Positions 16,438 to 25,294 of a stretch of 64,000 nt of DNA are shown piece by piece. Each line of letters begins with the position of its first letter. Position 1 is the stretch's first letter. Origin of the DNA: Massilia sp. MS-15 (lineage in GTDB: Bacteria; Pseudomonadota; Gammaproteobacteria; Burkholderiales; Burkholderiaceae_D); assembly GCF_020176695.1 (NCBI RefSeq), contig NZ_JAIWIA010000024.1, positions 1 to 64,000 on the forward strand, read 5' to 3'. Under the pieces are notes generated by a model. That model had not been told where the DNA came from, did no database searches, and saw only the letters and a list, made by a program, of their open reading frames with translations. Position numbers and translations under genes: made by a program.

Positions 16438-17685
16438 ATGGCACGGCATCCCGGGATCTTCCCGACTTTCTTTCTGTCCGGCTTCGAGTGTTCCAACTTC
16501 CTCTGGGGCGAGGACTGCGTGCGGCGCAACCTGGTGGCCGAGACGGCGCACGACCGCCATGCCGCGGCCGACTACCAGATGCTGGCGCGGCTCGGCATCG
16601 CCGTCGCGCGCGAAGGCATTCCCTGGCCGCTGGTGGACCGTGCCGGCCAGTGCGATTTTTCGCTCATCGATCCCTACATCGCGGCGATGAACGCGGCGCA
16701 GGTGCTGCCGGTGTGGGACCTGTGCCACTACGGCTATCCGGACGACCTCGATCCGTTCTCGGACGCTTTCGTGGCGCGCTTCGCGGCCTACTGCCGCGCC
16801 GCCGCCGGCTACGTGCTGCCGCGGGTGCGCGGGCCGCATTTCTTCACGCCGGTCAACGAGATCACCTTCTTTTCCTATTGCGCCGGCGAATGGGGCTGGG
16901 CCGCGCCCTACCGCCGCAGCCGCGCGGAACGCATGCGCCTGCGGGTGGCGCTGTGCCGCGCCGCGATCGCCGGCGCGCGGGCGATCCGGGAAGTCGATCC
17001 GCAGGCGCGCCTGGTCCACATCGACCCGCTGGTGCGGGTGGTGGCGCCGCGCGACCGTCCGGACCAGGCCGAGGCCGCCCGCCATGAGACCGAGGCCGAT
17101 ACCTTCCTGGCCTGGGACATCATCGCCGGGCGCGCGCATCCGGAATGCGGCGGCGCGCCCGAACTGCTGGACATCGTCGGCGCCAACGTCTATTCCTTTG
17201 GCCAGATGGAGTACCGCGAGAGCGGACCGCATGCGCCGCTGCCGCCCGGCGACGAACGCATCGCGCCGCTGTGCGACATGCTCGGCACGGTCTGGGAGCG
17301 CTACCGGCGGCCGATGATCATCGGCGAGACCAGCGGCCTGGGACACGGCCGCGCCGACTGGCTGCGCGACGTGATGGGCGAATCGCTGGCGGCGGTGCGG
17401 CGCGGCATGGACCTGCAGGGCATCTGCCTGTTCCCGGCGGTCGACATGCCGGACTGGCATACCGGGGAGTGGGTCAAGAACGGCATCTGCGACCTGGCCG
17501 AACAGGACGGCGACCTGAAACGGGTGCCGCACCAGCCCTATGTCGACGAGCTGCGGCGCTGGCAGAAAGCGCTGAACCGCGTCACCGAGCTGGACGCCGA
17601 CCCTTTCAGCGATCCGGTCGAGCTGCAGGACGTGGTCGATGCCGCGCACCGGCTCGATGCGCAGCCGGACAAGGACTGGCACTGA
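16438..17685 (+). CDS. GH1-like glycoside hydrolase family protein
   Basis: A 415-residue protein with a (beta/alpha)8 glycosidase appearance. The acid/base Glu141 lies in FFTPVNEITFF and the nucleophile Glu297 in IIGETSGLGHG, matching the NE and xTE/GE positions of clan GH-A. The opening (FFLSGFECSNFLWGED) resembles divergent family-1 members rather than classical beta-glucosidases. No signal peptide is seen. Start ATG 16438 has a strong AAGGAGG. It lies 86 bases after the flavoprotein gene and may be part of the same transcript. The substrate is unknown. A second GH1-like domain occurs at 20446-22764. Confidence 0.8.
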   Translation: MARHPGIFPTFFLSGFECSNFLWGEDCVRRNLVAETAHDRHAAADYQMLARLGIAVAREGIPWPLVDRAGQCDFSLIDPYIAAMNAAQVLPVWDLCHYGYPDDLDPFSDAFVARFAAYCRAAAGYVLPRVRGPHFFTPVNEITFFSYCAGEWGWAAPYRRSRAERMRLRVALCRAAIAGARAIREVDPQARLVHIDPLVRVVAPRDRPDQAEAARHETEADTFLAWDIIAGRAHPECGGAPELLDIVGANVYSFGQMEYRESGPHAPLPPGDERIAPLCDMLGTVWERYRRPMIIGETSGLGHGRADWLRDVMGESLAAVRRGMDLQGICLFPAVDMPDWHTGEWVKNGICDLAEQDGDLKRVPHQPYVDELRRWQKALNRVTELDADPFSDPVELQDVVDAAHRLDAQPDKDWH

Positions 17686-17712
17686 GGGGCGCGCCGCGCC
17701 CGGCGCCCGTGC

Positions 17713-19470
17713 TCAGGGGGTGTGTCCAGGCGCCAGCAGCTTGGCGTTGACCAGCTCGCGCTCATGGTCGACGATGCCATCCACGGTGCGTTCGTCCAGG
17801 CCCATCGCTTCCAGCACGAAGGCCGACAGTTGCAGGCTCGCTTCGAGCGTCTCGGGTACCACCACGCTGGCGCCGGCCAGGCGCAGCGCGCGCGCGTCCT
17901 TCTCGTCGCGCGAGCGCACGAACAGGCGCACGTGCGGGAAGTCGCGCCGGATGCTGCGCACCGCCCGCATGGCCGAGGCAGGGTGGTCCATGGTCAGCAC
18001 AATGGCCGGCGCCTCGTCGGCATGGACATGGTGCAGCAGTTCCGGACGCGCGGCATTGCCGAAGTAGACCGGCTTGCCTTCGGCATGCAGCCTGGACACC
18101 AGCTTGGCGTCGCATTCGAAGGCGATGAAGGGGATGTTCTGCTCGCCCAGCAGCTTGGCCAGCTGCTGTCCAACGCGTCCGAAACCGGCGATGATGATGC
18201 GGCCGCGTGCCGATGCCAGCGCCCCGTCGTCGGGTGCCTGCTGCTGGTCGCGGGTGCGCTCGTGGCGCTGGCCGATGGCGCGGCCCAGGCGCGCCAGCAC
18301 CGGGGTGAGGAACAGCGACAGGCCGACCACCAGCATGACGCGCGCGCCCAGCGCCGGCTCCAGCACCTGCACGCTCATCGCGTAGCCGATCGCGACGAAC
18401 ACGAATTCCCCGCCCTGGCCCAGCAACAGGCCGCCCTCGAGCGCGCGGCTCCATGGGTGGCCGCCGACGCGCATCACGGCCGCCACCACCAGCGCCTTGA
18501 GCAGCACCAGGCCGGCCACCAGCCCGGCCAGCAGCAGCGGTGCCTCGAGCATCTGGCGGGTGTCGATGCTCATCCCGACGCTCATGAAGAACAGGCCCAT
18601 GAGCAGGCCCTTGAACGGCTCGATCACCAGCTCGACCTCGTGCTTGAACTCGGTCTCGGCCAGCACCACGCCGGTGAGCAGGGCGCCCAGCGCCATCGAC
18701 AGGCCGGCGCTGGCTGCCAGGCCGGCGATGCCGAAGGTGCAGAGCAGGATCAGCGCCATGAAGACGTCCGGCTGGCGGTGGTCGGCAAATACGCGGAACA
18801 GCTTGTGGACGACGCGCCCGCCGACCAGGTAGATCAGGCCGATGGCAAGCGCGGCCTTGCCCAGCGTGAGCACGGCCAGCAGCGCGACATCGTCGCCGCC
18901 GCCCTTGCCGCCGAGGGCGCCGATCAGGAGCAGGATCGGCACCACGGCCAGGTCCTGCAGCATCAGGATGGCGAAGGCCGCCTGGCCGAGCGGGCTGCCG
19001 GTGGCCCGCTGCTGGGCGAGCAGCTGCATCACCACCGCGGTGGACGACAAGGACAGCACCAGTCCGACGATCAGGGCGCTGCGGGTGTCGAGCCCGGAGG
19101 CGAGCAGCAGGCCGCCGCCGAGCAGGAGGGCGCTGGCCAGCACCTGCACGGTGCCGGCCCCGAACACCCAGCGCCGCAGCGCCCACAGGCGCGCGGCCGA
19201 GAGCTCGAGGCCGATCATGAACATCAGGAACAGTACGCCGATCTCGGCCAGTGCCGCCGTGCCCTGGTCGCGTGGCAGGGCAAGGAAAGCCAGCCAGGGC
19301 ACATCGTCCGCCAGCAGGGCCAGTCCGAAGGGACCGACCAGGGTGCCGACGGCCAGAAAGCCGACCACCTGGTTGATGCGCAGGCGCTGCAGGATCGGAA
19401 TCAGGATGCCCGACAGGACCAGGAACAGGAGGATCTCCCGCAGGAAGGGAAAGGCGTGTTGCTCTTGCAC
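17713..19470 (-). CDS. Monovalent cation:proton antiporter, KefB/KefC type (CPA2)
   Basis: A 585-residue protein with about 12 membrane helices (residues 1-390). It has the conserved GLELS in helix 3 and SSTAVVMQLL and QDLAVVPILLL motifs. A cytosolic RCK/TrkA-N domain follows (GRIIIAGFGRVGQQLAKLL, about 420-540). Family members exchange K+ or Na+ for protons and are gated by nucleotides or glutathione adducts. No KefF/KefG ancillary gene is adjacent. Upstream on the same strand is a secreted hydrolase gene, 62 bases away. Confidence 0.92.
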   Translation of the reverse strand: MQEQHAFPFLREILLFLVLSGILIPILQRLRINQVVGFLAVGTLVGPFGLALLADDVPWLAFLALPRDQGTAALAEIGVLFLMFMIGLELSAARLWALRRWVFGAGTVQVLASALLLGGGLLLASGLDTRSALIVGLVLSLSSTAVVMQLLAQQRATGSPLGQAAFAILMLQDLAVVPILLLIGALGGKGGGDDVALLAVLTLGKAALAIGLIYLVGGRVVHKLFRVFADHRQPDVFMALILLCTFGIAGLAASAGLSMALGALLTGVVLAETEFKHEVELVIEPFKGLLMGLFFMSVGMSIDTRQMLEAPLLLAGLVAGLVLLKALVVAAVMRVGGHPWSRALEGGLLLGQGGEFVFVAIGYAMSVQVLEPALGARVMLVVGLSLFLTPVLARLGRAIGQRHERTRDQQQAPDDGALASARGRIIIAGFGRVGQQLAKLLGEQNIPFIAFECDAKLVSRLHAEGKPVYFGNAARPELLHHVHADEAPAIVLTMDHPASAMRAVRSIRRDFPHVRLFVRSRDEKDARALRLAGASVVVPETLEASLQLSAFVLEAMGLDERTVDGIVDHERELVNAKLLAPGHTP

Positions 19471-19532
19471 GGTATCGACGAAGAAGTGGTGGCTGGGCCG
19501 GATTGTAACGTGGAAGGAGGCGGTCCCCGGCG

Positions 19533-20258
19533 CTAACTGGCAGGTGCGGGGGCGCAGGCATAGGCCGGCTGGCGCGCCGGCGCGAGGAAAGTCTCGAGGA
19601 TGGCGAGGATCGTTTCCTTGAGCCGGGCGCTGCCTTCGTCCTGCATGTCGTTGTGGCGCGCGCCTTCGATGCGCACGATGCAGCTGCCATGGCGGCGCTG
19701 TTCGGCTTCGTCCGGCAGCACGCCCGGGTCGGCGACGGTGTCGCTGGCGCGGATCGACAGCACACGGATGCCGTCGGCGCGCGGCAGGGCGACGCGCCGG
19801 TTGTCGAGGCTGACCAGGGCCGACACGCGACCCGGGTAATCGGCGGCGAACTGGGCCGAACTGTCACCGCCGAGCGAATGGCCGACCAGCAGCACGCGCC
19901 GCCAGTCGAAGCGCCGGTCGCGGGCCGCCCCTTCGGCGAGCAGGGCGGCGATGCCGCGCGCGGTGGCGCGGGCGATTGCCTGTACCTGGGGCGTGATCGG
20001 CGCGCCGCGGTCGATCGTGGCGCCGCCGGCGCTGTCGCGCAGGGCCAGGACCAGGTAGCCCATGCCGTTCAGTTGGCGGGTCAGGAAGCCGTAGTCGGTC
20101 CCGGCCAGTCCGTAGCCGGGACTGAGCACGGCGACCGGGCAGGGCGCGGCCACGCTGCAGGCTCCGATGCCGGCCGGCAGGTGGGTGTCCGCCGGGATGG
20201 CTGCCAGCGCGGGCGGCAGCGTGAACAGGAGAAGGAGCAGGGCGGACAGGCGGCGCAT
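19533..20258 (-). CDS. Secreted alpha/beta hydrolase
   Basis: A 241-residue protein with a signal peptide (MRRLSALLLLLFTLPPALA, cleaved near AIPADT). The nucleophile elbow is GHSLGGDSS, and a later RHNDMQDEG supplies the likely catalytic His; an acidic residue such as the Asp in IRASDTVADP may complete the triad. It resembles dienelactone hydrolase/chlorophyllase-like esterases that act on small esters. Four cysteines outside the signal peptide could form disulfides in the periplasm. The substrate is unknown. Confidence 0.83.
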   Translation of the reverse strand: MRRLSALLLLLFTLPPALAAIPADTHLPAGIGACSVAAPCPVAVLSPGYGLAGTDYGFLTRQLNGMGYLVLALRDSAGGATIDRGAPITPQVQAIARATARGIAALLAEGAARDRRFDWRRVLLVGHSLGGDSSAQFAADYPGRVSALVSLDNRRVALPRADGIRVLSIRASDTVADPGVLPDEAEQRRHGSCIVRIEGARHNDMQDEGSARLKETILAILETFLAPARQPAYACAPAPAS

Positions 20259-20392
20259 GGGATCCTGGTCGATGTGGATGGTCGCCTGGGGGCGGGATGG
20301 CGCAGTGTAGGGTCTTCTCGTACTCGAGGCAAGATCGGGGGGCGTGGTCAGCTCAACGCGCGGCCGGAGCCAACCGCCCTACCGTTTCGCCT

Positions 20393-20423
20393 GGCGGAAC
20401 AATGCCCCTCACATTGTTCCGCC
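20393..20423 (-). terminator. Stem-loop after the GH1-RmlD gene
   Basis: A perfect 12-bp stem pairs GGCGGAACAATG (20393-20404) with CATTGTTCCGCC (20412-20423) around a 7-base loop, 22 bases beyond the stop codon. There is no U-run, so it is either a 3'-end stabiliser or a weak terminator between the two same-strand genes. Confidence 0.5.
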
Positions 20424-20445
20424 TCGTGAAACAGGCCTGGGTGAT

Positions 20446-22764
20446 TCAGCAGTTCCTGGCCTGCACCGCGTCCAGCGGGGTTTCTTCCTGCTGGCGGTGG
20501 CCGCTGGCCAGCGGCTGGCGGCTCTCGGCGGTGTGCTGGAGTTCCACGATTTCCGGATCGTCCAGGTTGCGCAGTTCCAGGTAGCGGTCCAGCGCCTGGT
20601 CCAGGCGCGGCAGCAGGATGCCGCGCTCGCTGCCCAGGGCGCAGTAGCGCGGCCGCGCGGCCGGGTAGTCGATGGCGCGCGCTTCCAGCCGGCTGGCGTC
20701 GATGCCGGCCCGTCCGGCCGCCTTCAGCGCCAGCTCGGCCCAGGTGAGTTCGCCCCCATTCGACAGGTGCCAGATGCCGGCCTCGCGGTCGATCGCCAGG
20801 TCGAGGCAGGCGTGCACCAGGTCGGGCACGTAGGTGGCGGTGATGGTGAGGTCGTTCGAGGCCGCGAACGGCTCGCCGCGCTCGAGCGCGCCCAGCGCCA
20901 GGGTGACGAAGTTGTAGGCGTCCCATGGGCCGAAGAAGGCGCTGGTGCGCACCACCAGCGCGTCCGGGTTCGCGTCCAGTACCGCCACCTCGGCCTCGGC
21001 CTTGCTGCGCCCGTAGACGTTGAGCGGCGCCACCGGGTCGGATTCGACGTAGGGACGGTCCTGCCTGCCGTCGAACACCAGGTCGCTGGAGAAGGTGGTC
21101 AGGTGGATGCCGTGGCGCGCGCAGGCGGCGGCCAGGATCGCGGGGCCGGACGTGTTCTCGCGCAGGCAGCGCGCGGCGTCCCCCTCGGCCTCGTCCACGC
21201 GCACGTAGCCGCAGGTGTTGATCACGGCCCAGGGCTGGTACTGGGCCAGGGCGCGCTCGACCGAGGCGGCGTCGGCGATGTCCATCTCCTGGCGCGACAG
21301 CAGGCGGTAGGACAGGTTGCGCCGGCGGCAGACGCGGGCGAAGGCGCGGCCGAGGGTGCCGGTGGCGCCCAGGATCAGGATCGGCGCCGCCTGCGTGCCC
21401 ACCAGGCGCGCACCGTCGGCCGCGATCGAGGTCAGGGCGGCCGGGGTGGCCACCGGCGGGTGGCACAGGAAGCGCCCCGGACGGCGCCACCAGCCCTGGC
21501 CGCGCAGTACCGGGTGCGACAGCGGGGCGCCCAGCGAGAGTTCCTTCATCATGCGTGCCAGCGCGGTCGGGCGCGGGGTGGGCGAGCGCACGTCGAACGG
21601 GCCCGGCTCGTAGTAGCCGCGGTTCTGGGTGACCAGGCTGTTCCAGTCGAAGGAACCGAGCAGCGACCACACGGTGACGGCGCGCACGTCGATCCCGTTG
21701 CGCTGCGACTGCTGGGCCGCCTGCCAGATCTCGAGCAGCCAGCGCAGCTGGTCTTCGCGGTTGGCATCGATGTGGGCCTCGGTGATGGCCAGCGGGATGC
21801 CGTAGCGGTCCCAGATCTCGGACAGCAGCGGGGCGATGCCCGGGGTCGGCGTGGCCAGCACGCGCGAGGCCTCAATGTCGGCGCAGGGAATGCCGTCGGC
21901 CACGCCGCGGTGGTGTTCCGGGAAGCGTTCGGGACGGTGGTCGAGCCAGCGCTCGGACGTCACGTAGTAGTTGACGCCGATGATGTCGGGCGGGCAGGGG
22001 TTGTCGCGGAACCACAGGAATTCTTCGGCCGCGATGCCGGTCTTGAGCAGGTAATCCCACAGGGCGTGCCCTTCGTCGACCATGCCGCACAGCAGGTCCC
22101 AGGCCAGCCAGCGGCGCTCGTTGTAGAACTCGGCCACGTGGCCCAGTTCCGGGGTGCCGTAGGTCTTGCCGAGGTCGTCGGTCTGGACCAGCTTCGCCTG
22201 CGGGTTGACGGCGCGGATGGCGCGCATTGACAGCACCACCGCGCGGCACTGGTTCAGCAGGGCCTGGACGAAGCTGCGGTCGTCGCGGCCGTGCGGGTAC
22301 CACACCCCGTACAGGCCGGCGAAGCGGGCGGTGGTGCAGGGTTCGTTGACCGGGGTGTAGTAGGTGATCCAGGGATAGCGCGCGGCCACCGCGCCGGCGT
22401 AGGCGGCCAGTTGTTCGGCGAAGCCGGGGTCGAGCAGGCTGGTGTGGCGTGGGCCGCTGCCATGGTGCACCAGGCCGGCGATCGGGGTGATGCCGGCGTC
22501 GCGCAGGGCCTGCAGGCGTTCGTCGGGCCAGGACCAGTCGGCCCCGTCGATGCCCTCGGGGGCGGTACGTTCCCACAGCACGGGATAGCGGATGGCGCGG
22601 ATGCCGGTGGCGGCGAAACGCCCGATGTCGCAGGCGCGTCCGGCATGGCCGTTACGGTCCAGCTGGCTGAAATACTCGTCGCGGACACGGTTGACCGTGC
22701 ATTCGAGGCCGCCCCACAGTTCCAGTGGGGGGCGTTGGCTGTTCGTGCTCTTTTGTGGATTCAT
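20446..22764 (-). CDS. Fusion protein: GH1-like glycosidase + RmlD-type dTDP-sugar reductase
   Basis: A 772-residue two-domain protein. Residues about 15-425 form a GH1-like barrel with acid/base Glu in YYTPVNEPC (about 141) and nucleophile Glu in LAITEAHID (about 329). Residues about 460-745 form an RmlD/SDR domain: ILILGATGTLGRAF binds the cofactor, TFSSDLVFDG carries the Ser, and NVYGRSKAEAE carries the YxxxK pair. RmlD reduces dTDP-4-keto-rhamnose to dTDP-rhamnose. No rmlABC genes are nearby. The first in-frame codons are GTG-ATG; ATG 22764 is preferred, with GGTGAG just upstream. It may link cleavage of a glycoside to modification of a sugar. Confidence 0.87.
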   Translation of the reverse strand: MNPQKSTNSQRPPLELWGGLECTVNRVRDEYFSQLDRNGHAGRACDIGRFAATGIRAIRYPVLWERTAPEGIDGADWSWPDERLQALRDAGITPIAGLVHHGSGPRHTSLLDPGFAEQLAAYAGAVAARYPWITYYTPVNEPCTTARFAGLYGVWYPHGRDDRSFVQALLNQCRAVVLSMRAIRAVNPQAKLVQTDDLGKTYGTPELGHVAEFYNERRWLAWDLLCGMVDEGHALWDYLLKTGIAAEEFLWFRDNPCPPDIIGVNYYVTSERWLDHRPERFPEHHRGVADGIPCADIEASRVLATPTPGIAPLLSEIWDRYGIPLAITEAHIDANREDQLRWLLEIWQAAQQSQRNGIDVRAVTVWSLLGSFDWNSLVTQNRGYYEPGPFDVRSPTPRPTALARMMKELSLGAPLSHPVLRGQGWWRRPGRFLCHPPVATPAALTSIAADGARLVGTQAAPILILGATGTLGRAFARVCRRRNLSYRLLSRQEMDIADAASVERALAQYQPWAVINTCGYVRVDEAEGDAARCLRENTSGPAILAAACARHGIHLTTFSSDLVFDGRQDRPYVESDPVAPLNVYGRSKAEAEVAVLDANPDALVVRTSAFFGPWDAYNFVTLALGALERGEPFAASNDLTITATYVPDLVHACLDLAIDREAGIWHLSNGGELTWAELALKAAGRAGIDASRLEARAIDYPAARPRYCALGSERGILLPRLDQALDRYLELRNLDDPEIVELQHTAESRQPLASGHRQQEETPLDAVQARNC

Positions 22765-22870
22765 CACTCACCATATTAGTTTTATAACAACAAAATCCCC
22801 GCAACGCAGCCTCCCAGGCGTAAAAGTGTCGAAAGGGGGGCTGGCCAGCGGGCCATGGGACGGGAAGCGG

Positions 22871-22899
22871 TTGACAGCGGCGCGCCAACCTGCAACCAT
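22871..22899 (+). promoter_or_regulatory. Candidate promoter of the trpS leader
   Basis: A perfect -35 TTGACA (22871-22876) is followed after 17 bases by AACCAT, preceded by TGC as a partial extended -10. If used, transcription would start near 22906, placing the leader AUG at 22907 almost at the RNA 5' end. The weak -10 keeps confidence low. Confidence 0.4.
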
Positions 22900-22960
22900 G
22901 CAGTCCATGAATTTTCCGAAAGCACATCAATTTTTGCTGACCTGGTGGCGCCGCTCCTGA
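22898..22960 (+). CDS. Putative Trp-rich leader peptide of trpS (20 residues)
   Basis: A tiny frame, ATG 22898 (or in-frame ATG 22907) to TGA 22958-22960, ends LLTWWRRS, with two adjacent Trp codons at 22943-22948. Tandem Trp codons in a short frame directly before a terminator-like hairpin are the hallmark of trp-type attenuation leaders; the analogy among synthetase genes is the Phe-rich pheM peptide before E. coli pheST. No Shine-Dalgarno is visible. If the upstream promoter is right, the peptide could be made leaderless from 22907. Confidence 0.55.
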   Translation: MQSMNFPKAHQFLLTWWRRS

Positions 22961-23023
22961 CGCGCGGCCCCAGGAATGATTTGCATTTCGATTAACGCCG
23001 CCTCGATCCAGGTGGCGTTTTCA
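22941..23023 (+). promoter_or_regulatory. Putative attenuator (1:2 / 2:3 / 3:4 stems) of trpS
   Basis: Mutually exclusive pairings are visible. Stem 1:2 pairs CCTGG (22941-22945) with CCAGG (22970-22974) and GCCGC (22950-22954) with GCGGC (22964-22968). Stem 2:3 pairs the same GCGGC with GCCGC (22997-23001). Stem 3:4 pairs AACGCCGCC (22994-23002) with GGTGGCGTT (23011-23019, one mismatch) and runs into TTTT, forming the terminator. A ribosome stalled on the Trp codons would mask strand 1, allow 2:3 and let transcription reach trpS. The layout is seen in the sequence; the mechanism is inferred. Confidence 0.55.
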
Positions 23024-23064
23024 TATCCAGCGCAGGAGGATCGGGGCACAGACAAGGAAACCCT

Positions 23065-24105
23065 ATGAGCTCCCCCACCCCTGCTACCGCAACTTCTCCT
23101 TCCATGCCGGTCATCCTCACCGGAGACCGTCCGACCGGTCCGCTGCACCTCGGCCACTTCGTGGGCAGCCTGCGCAACCGCGTCGCCTACCAGGACAGCT
23201 ACCGCCAGTTCGTCATGCTGGCCGATGCCCAGGCGCTGACCGACAACATGGATGACATCGGGAAGGTACACCGAAACGTGGTCGAAGTGGCGCTCGATTA
23301 CCTCGCCTGCGGCATCGATCCGGCCCGCACGACCATCCTGATCCAGTCGCAGATCCCGGAACTGACCGAGCTCACCTTCTATTACCTGAACCTGGTGACG
23401 GTGGCGCGCCTCGAGCGCAACCCGACCGTGAAGCAGGAAATCATCCTGCGCGGCTTCGAGCGCGACATCCCGGCCGGCTTCCTGACCTACCCGGCCAGCC
23501 AGGCCGCCGACATCACCGCCTTCAAGGCCACCGTGGTGCCGGTGGGCGAAGACCAGATCCCGATGATCGAGCAGTGCAACGAGATCGTGCGCCGCTTCAA
23601 CCGCACCTACAGCCCCGATCACGACATTCTGCTCGAGTGCAAGGCGATCGTGCCGGAAGTGGGCCGCCTGCCCGGCATCGACGGCCGCGCCAAGATGAGC
23701 AAGTCGCTCGGCAACACCATCAACCTGGGCGCCAGCGCCGACGAGATCCGCGCCGCCGTCAAGCAGGTCTATACCGACCCGCTGCACCTGAAGGTGTCCG
23801 ACCCCGGCCACCTGGAAGGCAACGTGGCCTTCATCTACCTCGACGCCTTCGACCAGGACAAGGAAGGCCTGGCCGAGATGAAGGCCCATTACGTGCGCGG
23901 CGGCCTGGGCGACAGCGTGGTCAAGAAGCGCCTGGAAGGCATCCTGCAGGACCTGCTGGCGCCGATCCGCGCGCGCCGCGAGGAGTTCGCCAAGGACCGC
24001 GGCCAGGTGCTGCAGATCCTGAAGGAGGGCACCATGAAGGCGCGCGAGGTGGCGGCCCAGACCACCGACGAAGTGAAGAAGGCGCTGGGGCTGTCCTACT
24101 TCTGA
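23065..24105 (+). CDS. trpS: Tryptophanyl-tRNA synthetase
   Basis: Charges tRNA-Trp. The 346-residue protein has the class I signatures HLGHF (in [13 protein letters not shown], about residue 30) and KMSKS (in [11 protein letters not shown]), and the TrpRS-typical [21 protein letters not shown]. The length fits bacterial TrpRS of the compact class. The start at ATG 23065 is 27 bases after GGAGGA, and the first 15 residues are a low-complexity Pro/Thr/Ala extension; the first well-conserved residues begin [11 protein letters not shown]. Expression is probably controlled by tryptophan supply through the leader just upstream. Confidence 0.96.
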   Translation: MSSPTPATATSPSMPVILTGDRPTGPLHLGHFVGSLRNRVAYQDSYRQFVMLADAQALTDNMDDIGKVHRNVVEVALDYLACGIDPARTTILIQSQIPELTELTFYYLNLVTVARLERNPTVKQEIILRGFERDIPAGFLTYPASQAADITAFKATVVPVGEDQIPMIEQCNEIVRRFNRTYSPDHDILLECKAIVPEVGRLPGIDGRAKMSKSLGNTINLGASADEIRAAVKQVYTDPLHLKVSDPGHLEGNVAFIYLDAFDQDKEGLAEMKAHYVRGGLGDSVVKKRLEGILQDLLAPIRARREEFAKDRGQVLQILKEGTMKAREVAAQTTDEVKKALGLSYF

Positions 24106-24234
24106 CGGGCCGGGCCCGCGCCGGGTAGCGCGCGCCGCTACCCGGTGGTGCAGGGCGCGTGTTCTTGTGCGCGCTGCTGGAATGCAATTTCCTTTCGTGG
24201 CAAGCTGCCTCTTCCATCGACATGGGAGGACAAC

Positions 24235-25284
24235 ATGGGCAAGGGCTTGCGCTTCACCGAAAAATGGCTCCAGCGGGCCTTGTGGCTGGTCGCGTTCGCG
24301 TTTGCGGCCTTCCTGGTCGGCCTGGGCAGCGCCGTCATCGGCAACCTGGGCGACGTCGAGCCGGAACTCACGCTCGAGCAGTTCATGGACCCGGCCCAGG
24401 TGGCGCGCCTGCGCAGCGAGCAGACCGAGGCCAAGGAAAGGCATGCCGCCGCCGGCCTGGCATTCGAGCAGGCCAGCCACAAGCACGAGGTGGCACAGGC
24501 GAATACCCGCACCGCGCGCGAGACCCTGGATAACTGGCTCGCCACCCGGCGCGCCACCGCGCGCCCCGACCAGGACCCCGAATTGATCGGGCGCACCCGC
24601 GCGCTCGATGCGCTGGAAGCGCAGGAACGCGCGGCGCTCGCCGCGGTGCAGGCCCAGCAGCAGATCCTGCTCGACGCCGACCAGGCCCAGCGCAAGGCCG
24701 ACGCGCGCTGGGAGGCGCTGGAAGCGCCCGCGCGCGCCGCCGTCCTCGAGGCCCAGCGTGCGCTGGAGCTGCGCGTCTTCCTGTACCGCCTGGCCCTGAC
24801 CCTGCCCTTGCTGGCGGTGGCCGGCTGGCTGTTCGCACGCAAGCGCAAGAGCACCTACTGGCCGTTCGCCTGGGGCTTCATCTTCTTCGCCCTGTTCGCC
24901 TTCTTCTTCGAGCTGGTGCCCTACCTGCCCAGCTATGGCGGCTATGTGCGCAACCTGGTCGGCATCGCCGTCACGGTGCTGGCGGGACGCTATGCGATCC
25001 AGTCGCTGCAGCGCTACCTCGCGCGCCAGAAGGAAGCCGAGGCGCTGCCGGACGCGCAGCGCCGCCAGACCCTGCGCTACGACACGGTACAGGCCCGGCT
25101 GGGCAAGGGCGTGTGCCCGGGCTGCGAGCGTCCGCTCGACCTGAAGGACGCCAGCCTCGACTTCTGCCCCCACTGCGGCATCGGCCTGTTCGACCGCTGC
25201 GGCTGCTGCAACAGCCGCAAGAACGCCTTCGCCCGCTTCTGCTTCTCGTGCGGGACGGCGGCGAATACGGCGCTGGCGGATTGA
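24235..25284 (+). CDS. Membrane protein with coiled coil and C-terminal double zinc ribbon
   Basis: A 349-residue protein. A first membrane helix (about residues 13-35) precedes a long Ala/Glu/Gln-rich coiled coil (about 60-175). Three membrane helices follow (about 180-260), then a cytosolic zinc-ribbon tail with CPGCERPL, CPHCG, CGCCNSRK and CFSCG motifs (four CxxC pairs, two possible zinc sites). The start ATG 24235 has GGGAGGA five bases upstream. It is stand-alone after trpS. No enzymatic motif is seen; it may be a membrane scaffold of unknown role. Confidence 0.78.
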   Translation: MGKGLRFTEKWLQRALWLVAFAFAAFLVGLGSAVIGNLGDVEPELTLEQFMDPAQVARLRSEQTEAKERHAAAGLAFEQASHKHEVAQANTRTARETLDNWLATRRATARPDQDPELIGRTRALDALEAQERAALAAVQAQQQILLDADQAQRKADARWEALEAPARAAVLEAQRALELRVFLYRLALTLPLLAVAGWLFARKRKSTYWPFAWGFIFFALFAFFFELVPYLPSYGGYVRNLVGIAVTVLAGRYAIQSLQRYLARQKEAEALPDAQRRQTLRYDTVQARLGKGVCPGCERPLDLKDASLDFCPHCGIGLFDRCGCCNSRKNAFARFCFSCGTAANTALAD

Positions 25285-25294
25285 CGAGGGATGT

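Noticed and set aside
22927-25173. A 748-codon minus-strand frame opposite trpS
   Set aside because: trpS motifs HLGHF and KMSKS are on the plus strand; the minus frame is compositionally aberrant.
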